Assembly: GCA_949298955.1 (NCBI GenBank)
Contig: CASFYQ010000001.1
Location: 124,001 to 188,000 of the forward strand
Direction: 5' to 3'
Length of the DNA stretch: 64,000 bases
Source: an uncultured Bacteroidales bacterium
GTDB taxonomy: Bacteria > Bacteroidota > Bacteroidia > Bacteroidales > Barnesiellaceae
The notes beneath the pieces are model-generated. The model was given only the letters and a program-made list of their open reading frames with translations. It did not search any database and was not told the origin of the DNA. The translations under genes were made by a program, and so were the position numbers. Position 1 is the first letter of the stretch, and each line of letters begins with the position of its first letter. Of the stretch, positions 1-8,299 are shown piece after piece.

Positions 1-241
1 TGGTCATGTGGCTGATAACCGAGTCGATAGAAATCGAATCGATTCCCCGGTTTTTGATTTGGGTGTATATAAGCTCGTTGTAGTCTTGCAGAAGTGCATC
101 TAACGACTGTTGCCGGGTTTCTTTTTCGAGTTGGTATTCAAACAGCAGGATAATGGCAATGAAGACAACAAAAAGAGACCCGATAGAAAAAAACAATTTT
201 CTATCGAAAGTCATGGCCTGTGTGCGCTTTTTGATTGTCAT
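1..241 (-). CDS. Sensor histidine kinase, N-terminal part (cut by window edge)
   Basis: Only the first 80 residues lie in the window and there is no stop before base 1. The protein starts with a basic stretch (MTIKKRTQAM), then a hydrophobic segment at about residues 17-35, then a polar region rich in Glu, Gln and Asp. This is the usual start of a membrane sensor kinase: a short cytoplasmic tail, one membrane helix and the beginning of an extracytoplasmic sensor. No kinase domain is visible here, so the call rests on position: it starts 14 bases after the stop of a response regulator on the same strand. An upstream in-frame start overlapping the regulator cannot be excluded. Confidence 0.6.
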   Translation of the reverse strand, partial: MTIKKRTQAMTFDRKLFFSIGSLFVVFIAIILLFEYQLEKETRQQSLDALLQDYNELIYTQIKNRGIDSISIDSVISHMT

Positions 242-255
242 GCCTACACGTTCAA

Positions 256-936
256 TCAGGTAGTCTCGAAACAATATCCGTATCCGAGCCGGGTTACGAT
301 GTGTTTGCCGTAATCGCCTATTTTTTTACGTAACCGGGTAATGTTTACGTCGATGGTGCGGTCGAGCACATATACCTCGTCGGTCCATATTTTCGACAGA
401 ATTTCTTCCCGAGAAAAAACTTGTCCCGGGTGAGAGAGCAGGAGCGACAGAATTTCGAACTCTTTTTTGGTGAGAGGTAGCTCATTCTGGTCGATAAAAG
501 CTCGTTTTTTGACGGGGTCGATATAGAGGCTTTCGAATTGCAGGATTTCGGGCGACTCCTTTTCGGAGCTTCGGCGCAACACGGCTTTGACTCGTGCTAT
601 CACTTCTCGAATGGAGAAGGGTTTGGAGATGTAGTCGTCGGCTCCGATGTTGAAGCCCATGAGTTTGTCGTCTTCGGTATCCTTGGCAGTCAGGAAGATG
701 ATGGGAATGTGTTTGAGTTTCTCGTTTTTGCGCAGGAGCGAGGCCATTTTGAAACCGTTCATTTCTCCCATCATTACATCGAGCAGCAGCAGGTTGTACC
801 CCGACAGATTCATTTGCAAGGCTTCTTCGGCCGAATTTGCCGTGTCGATTTCATAACCTTCTAATTCGAGATTGAATTTCAGAATTTCACACAAATCTTC
901 TTCGTCGTCTACAACTAAAATTTTGTAATTGGCCAT
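256..936 (-). CDS. OmpR/PhoB-family response regulator
   Basis: This 226-residue DNA-binding regulator is the output half of a two-component system. The receiver domain (about 1-120) shows the acidic pair D10/D11, the phospho-acceptor D53 in LLLLDVMMG, T83 and K105 in the motif YISKPFS. The C-terminal winged-helix domain (about 130-226) ends in the typical ITRLRKKIG and LGYGYCFE signatures. I chose the ATG at 936 (MANYKILVVDDE) because family members begin just before the receiver; the longer reading to 981 adds an unconserved tail. It is followed closely by the putative kinase gene. It lies 69 bases downstream of the glycosyltransferase cluster on the same strand, which may link them but does not prove co-regulation. 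Confidence 0.9.
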   Translation of the reverse strand: MANYKILVVDDEEDLCEILKFNLELEGYEIDTANSAEEALQMNLSGYNLLLLDVMMGEMNGFKMASLLRKNEKLKHIPIIFLTAKDTEDDKLMGFNIGADDYISKPFSIREVIARVKAVLRRSSEKESPEILQFESLYIDPVKKRAFIDQNELPLTKKEFEILSLLLSHPGQVFSREEILSKIWTDEVYVLDRTIDVNITRLRKKIGDYGKHIVTRLGYGYCFETT

Positions 937-1005
937 AGCATTTGTTTTTGTTACTGCAAAATTGAGAAATAGATGTTTCAATAGTATGACAATGAGAGCC
1001 CTTTT

Positions 1006-2727
1006 TTAATCTTTGTCCGAATCCCGTTTTTGGAAATTGAGTAACAAAACATAGTCTTTCACATCGTTCCCTTTGCGGTTGCTACGCAAAGTTTGGTCGA
1101 ATGTGTATTGCTGTCCATATTTTTCCTGTATGTATTGGAAATCGCGTTCGCCCACGAGCAGATAACCCTCCTCGGGAGCCTCTTTTTCAAATTCGACCAC
1201 ACGATCTTGTGTGTAGAAATTGATGATGAAGAAATGCAGCATGGGCACCGATACGTAGGAGTATATTTTCCCCTCGGGCACTTCGGTGGCGACCCGGTCG
1301 GCAAACGGTTTCATCGATTTTGCATTGAGTATGGCCGGGAGTGTCGATGCGTCAAGCATGAGTTGTATGCCTATGAATAACGCGATGACCGAATAGATAT
1401 AACGGTTGTTGTAGGTGAGGTAACGCTTGCTTTTATAAATGTCGTAAATGAGGAAGATTATCACAATGCCCGATATAATCGACACGATGTTCCACGATTC
1501 GGAGAGGGCTGTTGCATAATAGCCTGCGTCGGGCAAAATCGAATAGTAGCGGTCGGCTATGCCGCTCTTGATAAGGAGCAATACGGCCAACAAAAGACCT
1601 CCTATCGAGGCGATAATAATCGAGAAAAGGCGCCATACCTTGGGCTTTTGTTTAAGCAGGTAGAGCATATACTCGGCCAGAAAATAGGCAATGAAGGGGT
1701 AGATAGGCAGGATATAGACCGACCGTTTGCTCTTGGGAATACAGTAGAAAACGAATATGACCACGATAGCCAGGAGGCTGAATAGTCTCATGCGGTCCAT
1801 GTGGGCGATGTATTCTTTCAGGCGGTTCCAGTATTGCTTCGGCGAGCCTTGCGGTTTCTTGTATTTCAAGGCAAAGAGCGACATGAGGGCCAGCAACGAC
1901 CAGGGCAGCCAACCGGCCAAGGTGATGTAGATATAGTACACGATGGGTTGCTCGTGCGAGTCGTAGGACATCTTACCTAGGAAGCGGCCGAAATTTTCTT
2001 CCATCACCAGTTGGAGGAATGTGTCGCCCCCTTGCCGATAAGCGGCATAATACCACAGCAGGGGGAGTATGCAGGCGAGCAGTGCCAAGGGTATGACTTT
2101 ATATATGGCTCTCCATAATGATACTTTTTGAAACAGCAGGAATACCCCGATGACGGCACAAGGCAGGATAATGCCTACGGGGCCTTTGGTGAGGGTGGCG
2201 ATACTCATGAAGAGAATGGCCCATACGGGGACTCCTCGCAACCCGTGTTCCCACCATCGGTACAGTTGCAGCAGAGCCAACACGATGAAGCAGGTGAGCA
2301 CCATGTCGACTCGCGACGCCATGGCTGCCCGGTGCACCTCAAAGCCCGAAAGCAACAATAACGACGAAAGGAAAGCCAGGTCGTTACGGCTCCGTTTGGC
2401 GAAGAACAGGAAACACATGGCGGTCATTATGATAACAGCCAATGCCGATGGAAGCCTCGATGTAAATTCGGTTACCTCGCCCGTGGGGAGCGAGAGTGCA
2501 GCGATGCACCAGTGGAAGAATGGCGGTTTGTAGGCTATGTCGCTCCCGTTGTTGACGGGTAATATCCAGTTGTCGGTTTGCAACATGCTCACGGCGACAA
2601 TGGCTTCTCGGGGCTCGCCTTTGGTGTGAAAGTTGGTCAGCCCCAAATAGGGGATAATGGTAAGAGTGCTGATAATGAGCAACAGCAGGAACAGCGATGA
2701 CTTGGAGTTTATTTTGGGCATGTTCAT
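1006..2727 (-). CDS. ArnT-like GT39 family lipid-linked sugar transferase
   Basis: This 573-residue polytopic inner-membrane protein belongs to the dolichyl-phosphate-mannose mannosyltransferase/ArnT superfamily (GT39-like). These enzymes move a sugar from a polyprenyl-phosphate carrier to lipid A, protein or glycan on the outer face of the membrane. The first periplasmic loop carries the family's acidic-Arg motif (GEPREA, residues 37-42) and the KPPFFHW motif (67-73). About a dozen hydrophobic segments follow, with a soluble C-terminal tail of roughly 100 residues. It starts 13 bases after the GT2 gene, which would supply the lipid-linked donor. The exact sugar and acceptor cannot be read from sequence. 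A second ATG two codons in is an equally good start. Confidence 0.85.
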   Translation of the reverse strand: MNMPKINSKSSLFLLLLIISTLTIIPYLGLTNFHTKGEPREAIVAVSMLQTDNWILPVNNGSDIAYKPPFFHWCIAALSLPTGEVTEFTSRLPSALAVIIMTAMCFLFFAKRSRNDLAFLSSLLLLSGFEVHRAAMASRVDMVLTCFIVLALLQLYRWWEHGLRGVPVWAILFMSIATLTKGPVGIILPCAVIGVFLLFQKVSLWRAIYKVIPLALLACILPLLWYYAAYRQGGDTFLQLVMEENFGRFLGKMSYDSHEQPIVYYIYITLAGWLPWSLLALMSLFALKYKKPQGSPKQYWNRLKEYIAHMDRMRLFSLLAIVVIFVFYCIPKSKRSVYILPIYPFIAYFLAEYMLYLLKQKPKVWRLFSIIIASIGGLLLAVLLLIKSGIADRYYSILPDAGYYATALSESWNIVSIISGIVIIFLIYDIYKSKRYLTYNNRYIYSVIALFIGIQLMLDASTLPAILNAKSMKPFADRVATEVPEGKIYSYVSVPMLHFFIINFYTQDRVVEFEKEAPEEGYLLVGERDFQYIQEKYGQQYTFDQTLRSNRKGNDVKDYVLLLNFQKRDSDKD

Positions 2728-2740
2728 AACCGGGTTAGTT

Positions 2741-3694
2741 TTAGTGCTTTTGTGGATTGTATGGGTCGAAATTGATTTTCTTGTCGATGATGTATTCGGG
2801 CCGATTTTTGGTTTCGTCGAAAATATTGCCGATATATTCTCCGAGAATACCTATCGTGAATAGCTGTACTCCACCCAGAAATACGATGGTGATGATTGTC
2901 GAGGACCAGCCGGGAACAATCGACTCTTTTCCCGAAAGGTACATGATGAAAATCCAAATGGCAAAAACCAGGGCGATGAAAATCGACAGTGTTCCCAGCG
3001 AGATGGCCAGTTTGAGGGGCTTCTTGGAGAACCCGAAAATTCCGGCCGAGGCGAGTGCAAACATCTTGCGTATCGAGTATTTGGTCTTTCCGGCGGCGCG
3101 TTCGTTGCGGTCGTAGTAGAAAGGTGTTTGCTTGAATCCCATCCAGCTGAAAAGCCCCCGCAGGTATTTGTGTTTCTCGGGGAACTGTTTGAAAGCTTCG
3201 AGAACCTTGCGGTCGATAAGTCGGAAGTCGCCGGTATCGACGGGGAAAGTATAGTCCGACAGTGCGTTAAGCATACGGTAGTAAATCTTGGCTGTGAATT
3301 TCTTCATGAAAGTCTCGCCTTCTCGTTTGTTGCGTACTGCATAGACTACGTTGCAGCCCTCTTGCAAATAGGTCTCTATCATTTGTGGAATCACCTCGGG
3401 CGGATCCTGTAAATCGACATCTATGATAACGGCCACATCGCCCGTGCAGTGGTGCAACCCGGCACTTACGGCGTTTTGGTGCCCGAAATTTCGGGAGAAC
3501 GATAACACTTTGGTATGCGGATCGTCTTGGGCAAAACCGAGCAAAAGCTCTTCGGTGTGGTCTTTACTGCCGTCGTTGACAAAAATGAGTTCGTAATCGT
3601 AAGGAGTATTGCCCATGACCTGGGAGAATCGCCTGTGCGACAAAGGGAGCACCTCCTCTTCGTTGTAACAGGGAATAATGACAGATACTTTCAT
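2741..3694 (-). CDS. GT2 family polyprenyl-phosphate glycosyltransferase (GtrB/ArnC/DPM1-like)
   Basis: The 317 residues contain an N-terminal GT-A domain: VSVIIPCYNEEE at the start, FVNDGSKD near 38-45 and the metal-binding DVDLQDPPE near 92. Two membrane helices follow at about 230-255 and 265-290. This layout is that of enzymes that load a hexose or aminosugar onto undecaprenyl phosphate at the cytoplasmic face. Its neighbours fit: GtrA upstream (possible flippase of the lipid-linked sugar) and an ArnT-like transferase downstream, all on one strand with 9-13 base gaps. The donor nucleotide sugar is unknown. The specific names gtrB or arnC would be over-calling. Confidence 0.88.
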   Translation of the reverse strand: MKVSVIIPCYNEEEVLPLSHRRFSQVMGNTPYDYELIFVNDGSKDHTEELLLGFAQDDPHTKVLSFSRNFGHQNAVSAGLHHCTGDVAVIIDVDLQDPPEVIPQMIETYLQEGCNVVYAVRNKREGETFMKKFTAKIYYRMLNALSDYTFPVDTGDFRLIDRKVLEAFKQFPEKHKYLRGLFSWMGFKQTPFYYDRNERAAGKTKYSIRKMFALASAGIFGFSKKPLKLAISLGTLSIFIALVFAIWIFIMYLSGKESIVPGWSSTIITIVFLGGVQLFTIGILGEYIGNIFDETKNRPEYIIDKKINFDPYNPQKH

Positions 3695-3706
3695 GGCCTA
3701 TCCGTT

Positions 3707-4114
3707 TTATTTTTTAAAGGTAATGAATTTATTCATGGCAAAGTTGCACAAGGTATATACGGCCATACTCACCAGTTGAGCCCAGGTCTCGTCCAGGAGC
3801 AAAAGCTCTACCAAAGCAAGCAGTACCACGAATTGTATGCCGTAGCATATCCCGAAACAAACGAGGAACAGCACGGCTTCGCGCATAAAGTTACTATTTA
3901 ATTTCTTAAATACCCATAGTTTGCTCCAAAAGAAACTGTTGATGACACCGGCTATATAGCCGGCCAGATTGGCAACGGTGTATTTGATATGCAGTAACTC
4001 TTGCAATACATAGATGATAATGAGAGTGATGAGCGTGTTGATGACCCCCACGACACCAAATCGTACGAGTTGCCACAAGGTATTCTTGTCGTATTTTTTC
4101 AGACGTTTCAGCAT
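3707..4114 (-). CDS. GtrA family membrane protein
   Basis: This 135-residue protein has four predicted membrane segments and the GtrA-family pattern: a basic N-terminus, WQLVRFGVVGVINTL at about 16-30, and a conserved basic residue near the C-terminus (MNKFITFKK). GtrA proteins are proposed to flip polyprenyl-phosphate-linked sugars across the inner membrane. The flanking GT2 gene (12 bases downstream) and the ArnT-like gene beyond it make a complete synthesis, flipping and transfer set. The length is normal for the family. The flippase role is inferred from family knowledge. Confidence 0.85.
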   Translation of the reverse strand: MLKRLKKYDKNTLWQLVRFGVVGVINTLITLIIIYVLQELLHIKYTVANLAGYIAGVINSFFWSKLWVFKKLNSNFMREAVLFLVCFGICYGIQFVVLLALVELLLLDETWAQLVSMAVYTLCNFAMNKFITFKK

Positions 4115-4123
4115 AGATGCAGG

Positions 4124-4759
4124 TTAACTCTTCTTGGGGTTGTCGTCGACTTCGTCTTTCAAGGCGGGTAGCGACCAGTGGAATTTGACGGCAAGCAACC
4201 TGACAGCCACCACCGAGATGCCGCAAATCGATTGGTTGGTGATGCTGTTGAATCCTATCTTCTGCCCCAGATAAAACATGATGCCTCCGGCTACGCAAGC
4301 CAGGGCGTAAATATCTTTGCGGAAGAGGAGTGGCTCCTCGTTGATGAGAATGTCGCGTATAATACTACCTACCGAGCCGGTAATCGTACCCATGACGATG
4401 GCTACCCAAAAGGGGAAGCCGAACATGAGGGTTTTTTCCACCCCCACGACTACAAACAGAGCCAACCCGATGGTATCGAAGATGAAGAACGTATTCTCGA
4501 GTTTGACCAGATATTGCTTGAATATGATTACGAAAATAAGAGCTATGGCGGTCACGGTAAGGTAGCTGCCGTTAATCATCCAAAAAGGGGTAGCGTTGAG
4601 CAGCACATCGCGGGTAGTCCCGCCGCCAATGGCGGTGACCAGCCCTACGGCATAGGCTCCGAACCAGTCGAACCGCTTGGCGGCAGCCAGTCTGATACCG
4701 CTGATGGCAAAGGCCAGCGTTCCTACGATTTCCAGTATGGTAGCAAAGGTCGTATTCAT
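4124..4759 (-). CDS. TRIC-type channel family protein (YicG/UPF0126-like)
   Basis: The 211-residue product has seven hydrophobic segments made of two similar halves, each with the glycine-rich motif of the trimeric intracellular cation (TRIC/UPF0126) family: AIGGGTTRDVLLN in the first half and GSVGSIIRDILIN in the second. Prokaryotic members are monovalent cation channels, but the physiological role in Bacteroidales is unknown. I use the ATG at 4759 (MNTTFATI) because the earlier ATG at 4783 lies inside a TAnnTTTG promoter box (4781-4788), so it cannot be in the mRNA made from it. It is the first gene of the minus-strand cluster, 9 bases ahead of gtrA-like. Confidence 0.85.
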   Translation of the reverse strand: MNTTFATILEIVGTLAFAISGIRLAAAKRFDWFGAYAVGLVTAIGGGTTRDVLLNATPFWMINGSYLTVTAIALIFVIIFKQYLVKLENTFFIFDTIGLALFVVVGVEKTLMFGFPFWVAIVMGTITGSVGSIIRDILINEEPLLFRKDIYALACVAGGIMFYLGQKIGFNSITNQSICGISVVAVRLLAVKFHWSLPALKDEVDDNPKKS

Positions 4760-4780
4760 AATATCTTCCTGATAGGAGTG

Positions 4781-4788
4781 CAAAGTTA
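4781..4788 (-). promoter_or_regulatory. -7 box (TAACTTTG) for the TRIC/GtrA/GT2/GT39 cluster
   Basis: Read on the minus strand the bases are TAACTTTG, matching the Bacteroidetes TAnnTTTG -7 consensus. They lie 22 bases upstream of the ATG at 4759. This rules out the upstream in-frame ATG at 4783 as the start. Confidence 0.65.
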
Positions 4789-4880
4789 CTACTTTTTATG
4801 AGAATCGGTGCTTTTTGGCAAATCTATGTTTTTGTTGCATGAAATAAGCCTTGTGAGGAATTTTTATGAGAATAAAAGTG

Positions 4881-4888
4881 TAACTTTG
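4881..4888 (+). promoter_or_regulatory. -7 box (TAACTTTG) for the GHL10 gene
   Basis: TAACTTTG lies 23 bases ahead of the ATG at 4912 and matches the Bacteroidetes -7 consensus TAnnTTTG. It is divergent from the box at 4781-4788. No clear TTTG -33 element is seen at the right distance. Confidence 0.6.
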
Positions 4889-4911
4889 TCTCCATAAATA
4901 AATAATTAAGA

Positions 4912-6381
4912 ATGAAAAAGCGGCTGCTATTGTTCTTCTCCGTTTGTTTTGTTTGTTTCACACTCTGTGCTTCGTCTCCCAAATACGAGCTGAGAGGGGT
5001 GTGGCTTACTACGAACTGGGGGTTGGACTGGCCTTCGCGTCCGGCTCGCACGCCGGCCGATGTGCACCGGCAGCAACAGGAACTTGTCGATATACTCGAT
5101 TGTTTGCAGGCCATGGGCATCAATACGGTCTTTTTTCAGGCGCGTATTCGCGGCGAGGTTTTTTATCCGTCGCAATACGAGCCATGGACTGCCGTGTTGA
5201 GCGGAGGACGTAATCCTGGTTACGACCCGCTGGCTTTGGTCATCGACGAATGTCATAAGCGGGCGATGGAGTGCCATGCGTGGATTGTTACTTTCCCCGC
5301 CGGGTCCAACCGGCAGGTGAGGAAACAGGGCAAGACGTCGGTCGTGGCTCGTCACCGGTCGTGGTGCAAGCAGTCGTCGGGAGAGTGGTTTCTCGACCCG
5401 GGTAATCCTGCGGTGCGGGATTATCTTACCGGACTGGTAAGCGAGATTGTTTCGAAATACGATGTCGACGGTATTCATCTCGATTATGTGCGTTATCCCG
5501 ACCATGCTCGTCGATTCCCCGATTCCGGCTCGTTCAAAAAGTGGGGACGGGGCGAAACCTCTTTGGCCCGTTGGCGTGAAGAAAATATCAATGCCATGGT
5601 TTCGGCTGTCTACGATGAGGTGAAGCGACTGAAACCTTGGGTCAAGGTGAGCAGTTCGCCCTTGGGGCGCTATGCTTCGCTGCCGGGATTTCCCGCGCCG
5701 TGGAGTTGCATGGAAGCGGTTCACCAGAATCCCAAACGCTGGTTGCAAGAATGTAAGCACGATTTTATCGTTCCCATGATGTATTTCAAGGAAGAAAATT
5801 ACTACCCGTTCCTCTGCGATTGGGCCGAGTCGTGCCCTGTCGGGAGCGTGGCCAGCGGCATTGGAGCCTATCGACTCGACCGGGAGAATGGCAACTGGTC
5901 GCTCGATGAGATAAAACGGCAAATCGAGACTACTCGTCAGATGGGGGTGGGACAGACCTATTTCCGTTACGGGAATCTACATAGACACACTGCATTGGGC
6001 CAGTGGCTTGCGGCTTGGTTTTATCGCAGCCCTGCCTTGACTCCGCGCCCGGTTGGAGCCCCTGTTCAGACGGTTGCGGCTCCTGTTCCCCTTCGGGTCG
6101 AAACGATGGAGGGCTGCACCCGGCTTTCGTGGCAGCCGGTCGAAGAGGCTTTTGTCTATGTGGTCTACGCTACCGATGATTCGTTACGGGTGGAGGTTGG
6201 CGAACAGATAGCCGCCGTGTTGCCTGGCACCGACAATGCGTGGGTATTGCCCGGCTCGTACCGCAACTTTGCCGTAGTGGCGCGTGATCGCTATGGTAAC
6301 GAAAGCCCACCCGCCGTGTGGGAGTGCCCACAAGTCGAATTGGGGAAATATGAAATAAAACTATATTCACATAAAAATTAA
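4912..6381 (+). CDS. Secreted GHL10 (DUF187) glycoside-hydrolase-like protein
   Basis: This 489-residue exported protein begins with a signal peptide (MKKRLLLFFSVCFVCFTLCAS). The GHL10/PF02638 TIM-barrel domain covers about 25-330. It starts with YELRGVWLTT and contains the strand motifs NTVFFQARIRGE, HAWIVTFPAG, GIHLDYVRYP, VKVSSSPLG and DFIVPMMYF, which fit this family well. A fibronectin-III-like segment follows at about 385-475 (VETMEGCTRLSWQPV and FAVVARDRYGNES). The E. coli relative YngK is uncharacterised; the fold suggests glycan hydrolysis, possibly of peptidoglycan or other periplasmic glycan, but no substrate is shown. The Cys in the signal region lacks a convincing lipobox. It is followed 7 bases later by manA, so the two are probably co-transcribed. 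Confidence 0.88.
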   Translation: MKKRLLLFFSVCFVCFTLCASSPKYELRGVWLTTNWGLDWPSRPARTPADVHRQQQELVDILDCLQAMGINTVFFQARIRGEVFYPSQYEPWTAVLSGGRNPGYDPLALVIDECHKRAMECHAWIVTFPAGSNRQVRKQGKTSVVARHRSWCKQSSGEWFLDPGNPAVRDYLTGLVSEIVSKYDVDGIHLDYVRYPDHARRFPDSGSFKKWGRGETSLARWREENINAMVSAVYDEVKRLKPWVKVSSSPLGRYASLPGFPAPWSCMEAVHQNPKRWLQECKHDFIVPMMYFKEENYYPFLCDWAESCPVGSVASGIGAYRLDRENGNWSLDEIKRQIETTRQMGVGQTYFRYGNLHRHTALGQWLAAWFYRSPALTPRPVGAPVQTVAAPVPLRVETMEGCTRLSWQPVEEAFVYVVYATDDSLRVEVGEQIAAVLPGTDNAWVLPGSYRNFAVVARDRYGNESPPAVWECPQVELGKYEIKLYSHKN

Positions 6382-6388
6382 AAATGCT

Positions 6389-7363
6389 ATGTATCCGTTG
6401 AAATTTGAAGACATCCTCCGTCCGATCATTTGGGGAGGAGAAGAGATTAGCCGTTTCAAACAACTGCCCGAAATTCACCCCGGAGTGGGAGAGAGTTGGG
6501 AGATTGCCCAAGTGGGCGAACGGGTTTCGGTCGTAAGTGAAGGAGTAGACAAGGGTAAGAACCTGACCGACCTGATGAAACGTGACGGAGCTGCTTTGCT
6601 GGGCAAGCATGTGGTCGAGCGTTATGGCGAGAAATTCCCGCTGCTCATCAAGTTTATCGATGCTCATGACAATCTTTCTATTCAAGTTCACCCCAACGAC
6701 GAGGTAGCTATGGCACGTCACAACTCGTTCGGGAAAACCGAAATGTGGTATGTCATCGATGCCAAACCGGGAGCCGGGCTTTACTCGGGATTCTCGCAAC
6801 AGATTACTCCCGAAGAGTATGTAGAGCGTATCAAAAACAACACCATCACCGATGTGCTGAAATTTCACGAGGTGAAGAGCGGCGATGTATTCTTTTTGCC
6901 GGCCGGGCGTATCCATGCTATTTGCAAGGGTATCTTGATTGCCGAGATTCAACAAAGTTCCGACATCACCTACCGCATTTACGACTACGACCGTCGCGAT
7001 GCCCAAGGCAATCCCCGCGAGTTGCATGTCGAGCAGTCGATCGATGCGGTCGATTTCAAGATGTACGACAACCTGCGCACCCGGTATGAGGCCCGCAATA
7101 ACGAGGCTGTGAGTCTGGTGAAATGTCCCTTCTTCGAGACCAATCTCATCGAGGTAGATCAAAACGTGAAACGTCCCGTGGCGGCACTCGATTCGTTTGT
7201 CATCTATATGTGTATGGGTGGTAAAGTGCGTCTGACCGACAACAACGGCTACACCATCACGATGCATCAGGGACAGACAGCCTTGATACCCGCCTCGCTC
7301 GAGAGCGTGACCATCGAGGCCGAGTCGCCTGCCAAGTTGCTCGAATGCTATATCCCGGCTTGA
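6389..7363 (+). CDS. manA: Mannose-6-phosphate isomerase, class I
   Basis: This cytosolic zinc enzyme interconverts mannose 6-phosphate and fructose 6-phosphate, feeding mannose into glycolysis or GDP-sugar synthesis. The 324 residues match the short class-I form common in Bacteroidetes and Firmicutes: MYPLKFEDILRPIIWGG at the start, GESWEIAQ, the metal-site segment SIQVHPNDEVA with a downstream Glu in KTEMWYVI, and the FFLPAGRIHAI and SSDITYRIYDYDR motifs with the remaining metal and substrate residues. The C-terminal cupin-like part ends in the usual GQTALIPAS region. It follows the GHL10 gene and is closed by a strong hairpin just downstream. Confidence 0.93.
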   Translation: MYPLKFEDILRPIIWGGEEISRFKQLPEIHPGVGESWEIAQVGERVSVVSEGVDKGKNLTDLMKRDGAALLGKHVVERYGEKFPLLIKFIDAHDNLSIQVHPNDEVAMARHNSFGKTEMWYVIDAKPGAGLYSGFSQQITPEEYVERIKNNTITDVLKFHEVKSGDVFFLPAGRIHAICKGILIAEIQQSSDITYRIYDYDRRDAQGNPRELHVEQSIDAVDFKMYDNLRTRYEARNNEAVSLVKCPFFETNLIEVDQNVKRPVAALDSFVIYMCMGGKVRLTDNNGYTITMHQGQTALIPASLESVTIEAESPAKLLECYIPA

Positions 7364-7383
7364 CAACCGAGTCGTGGAGAAAT

Positions 7384-7422
7384 ACGAAATAAGCCGAGGA
7401 GCAAATCCCCGGCTTATTTCGT
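7384..7422. terminator. Hairpin between convergent manA and nth
   Basis: The arms ACGAAATAAGCCG and CGGCTTATTTCGT pair perfectly around a loop of about 13 bases. It sits between two converging genes and can serve both directions. Only short T runs follow, so efficiency is uncertain. Confidence 0.75.
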
Positions 7423-7515
7423 TTGATCTGTTTGAGAGATTGTTCCCAAGTCTTTCCGGCTACCTTTTGTCGAGTGAAGAGTAGCTGATAAAACGTCGTA
7501 TTTCAAGCTCGTATT

Positions 7516-8175
7516 CTATTCTTCTTTGTTTTGAGCCTTTCCCTCGCGGTTGTAGTATTTGCAGTACTGGCGTATGCCGCATTCCAGGCAGTTGGGCTTG
7601 CGGGCCATGCACACGTATCGGCCGTGCAAGATGAGCCAGTGGTGAGCGATAGGGAGCAGGTGCCCCGGTATATGCTTGACCAAGGTTCTCTCGGTCTCGA
7701 GCGGAGTCTTGGAGTTGTTAGTGAGTCCGATACGGTTCGATACCCGGAATACGTGGGTGTCGACCGCCATAGCTTCTTTGTTGAAGACCACCGAGGCAAT
7801 AACGTTAGCCGTCTTGCGGCCTACACCGGGCAACTTTTGCAGCTCGTCGACCTCCGAGGGCACCACGCCGCCGAACTCTTCGATGAGTGTGCGGGCCATA
7901 CCTACCAGGTGCTTCGACTTGTTGTTGGGATACGACACACTCTTAATGTAGGGAAACACCTCCTCGGGAGTAGCTTGGGCCATGGCCTGCGGGGTGGGAT
8001 AAGCCTCGAAGAGAGCCGGTGTGACCATGTTCACCCGCTTGTCGGTACACTGGGCCGAGAGGATTACGGCAACGAGCAGCTGAAACGGGTCGTGGTAGTG
8101 CAGCTCGGTCTCGGCCACCGGGCGGTTCTCCTGGAACCATTGGATAATACCTTCGTATCGTTCTTTTGTAGTCAT
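7516..8175 (-). CDS. nth: Endonuclease III (DNA glycosylase/AP lyase)
   Basis: This 219-residue base-excision repair enzyme removes oxidised pyrimidines and cleaves the abasic site. The helix-hairpin-helix LPGVGRKTANV holds the catalytic Lys at 121, and the catalytic Asp is D139 in AMAVDTHVFRV. The C-terminal iron-sulfur loop shows Cys 189, 196, 199 and 205 in C-x6-C-x2-C-x5-C spacing. Length and motifs are complete. Its ATG overlaps by four bases (ATGA) the stop of a short CrcB-like fragment, and pheS lies just beyond, so it is probably read from the pheS promoter. Confidence 0.96.
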   Translation of the reverse strand: MTTKERYEGIIQWFQENRPVAETELHYHDPFQLLVAVILSAQCTDKRVNMVTPALFEAYPTPQAMAQATPEEVFPYIKSVSYPNNKSKHLVGMARTLIEEFGGVVPSEVDELQKLPGVGRKTANVIASVVFNKEAMAVDTHVFRVSNRIGLTNNSKTPLETERTLVKHIPGHLLPIAHHWLILHGRYVCMARKPNCLECGIRQYCKYYNREGKAQNKEE

Positions 8176-8288
8176 GTTATTACAGCGGTTTTAGAGCATA
8201 GAGGCTGTATCCCTGATGACATGAGGAATCGCAGCACAGAGCCTATGCCGCCTCCGAGCAGTACATAAGCAATTTTGCCGAGCCCCAT
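8172..8288 (-). pseudogene. Truncated CrcB/FluC fluoride channel remnant (N-terminal 38 residues)
   Basis: The stretch between pheS and nth encodes a 38-residue ORF with ATG at 8288 and a TGA that overlaps the nth start. Its first part, IAYVLLGGGIGSVLRFLMSS, carries the glycine-rich first membrane helix typical of the CrcB/FluC family (GGGIG-x-x-x-RF). Full-length members have about 120-130 residues and four helices; here helices two to four are absent and the reading runs directly into nth. I read it as a gene cut by deletion. A short expressed membrane peptide is possible, and so is chance similarity over a short span, though position and motif argue against chance. Confidence 0.6.
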
Positions 8289-8299
8289 CGGTGTGTCGT

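Noticed and set aside
2741..4114. GtrA/GtrB-like genes as a phage serotype-conversion module
   Set aside because: No integrase, att site or other phage gene is present, and the ArnT-like partner is not a phage-type GtrC.
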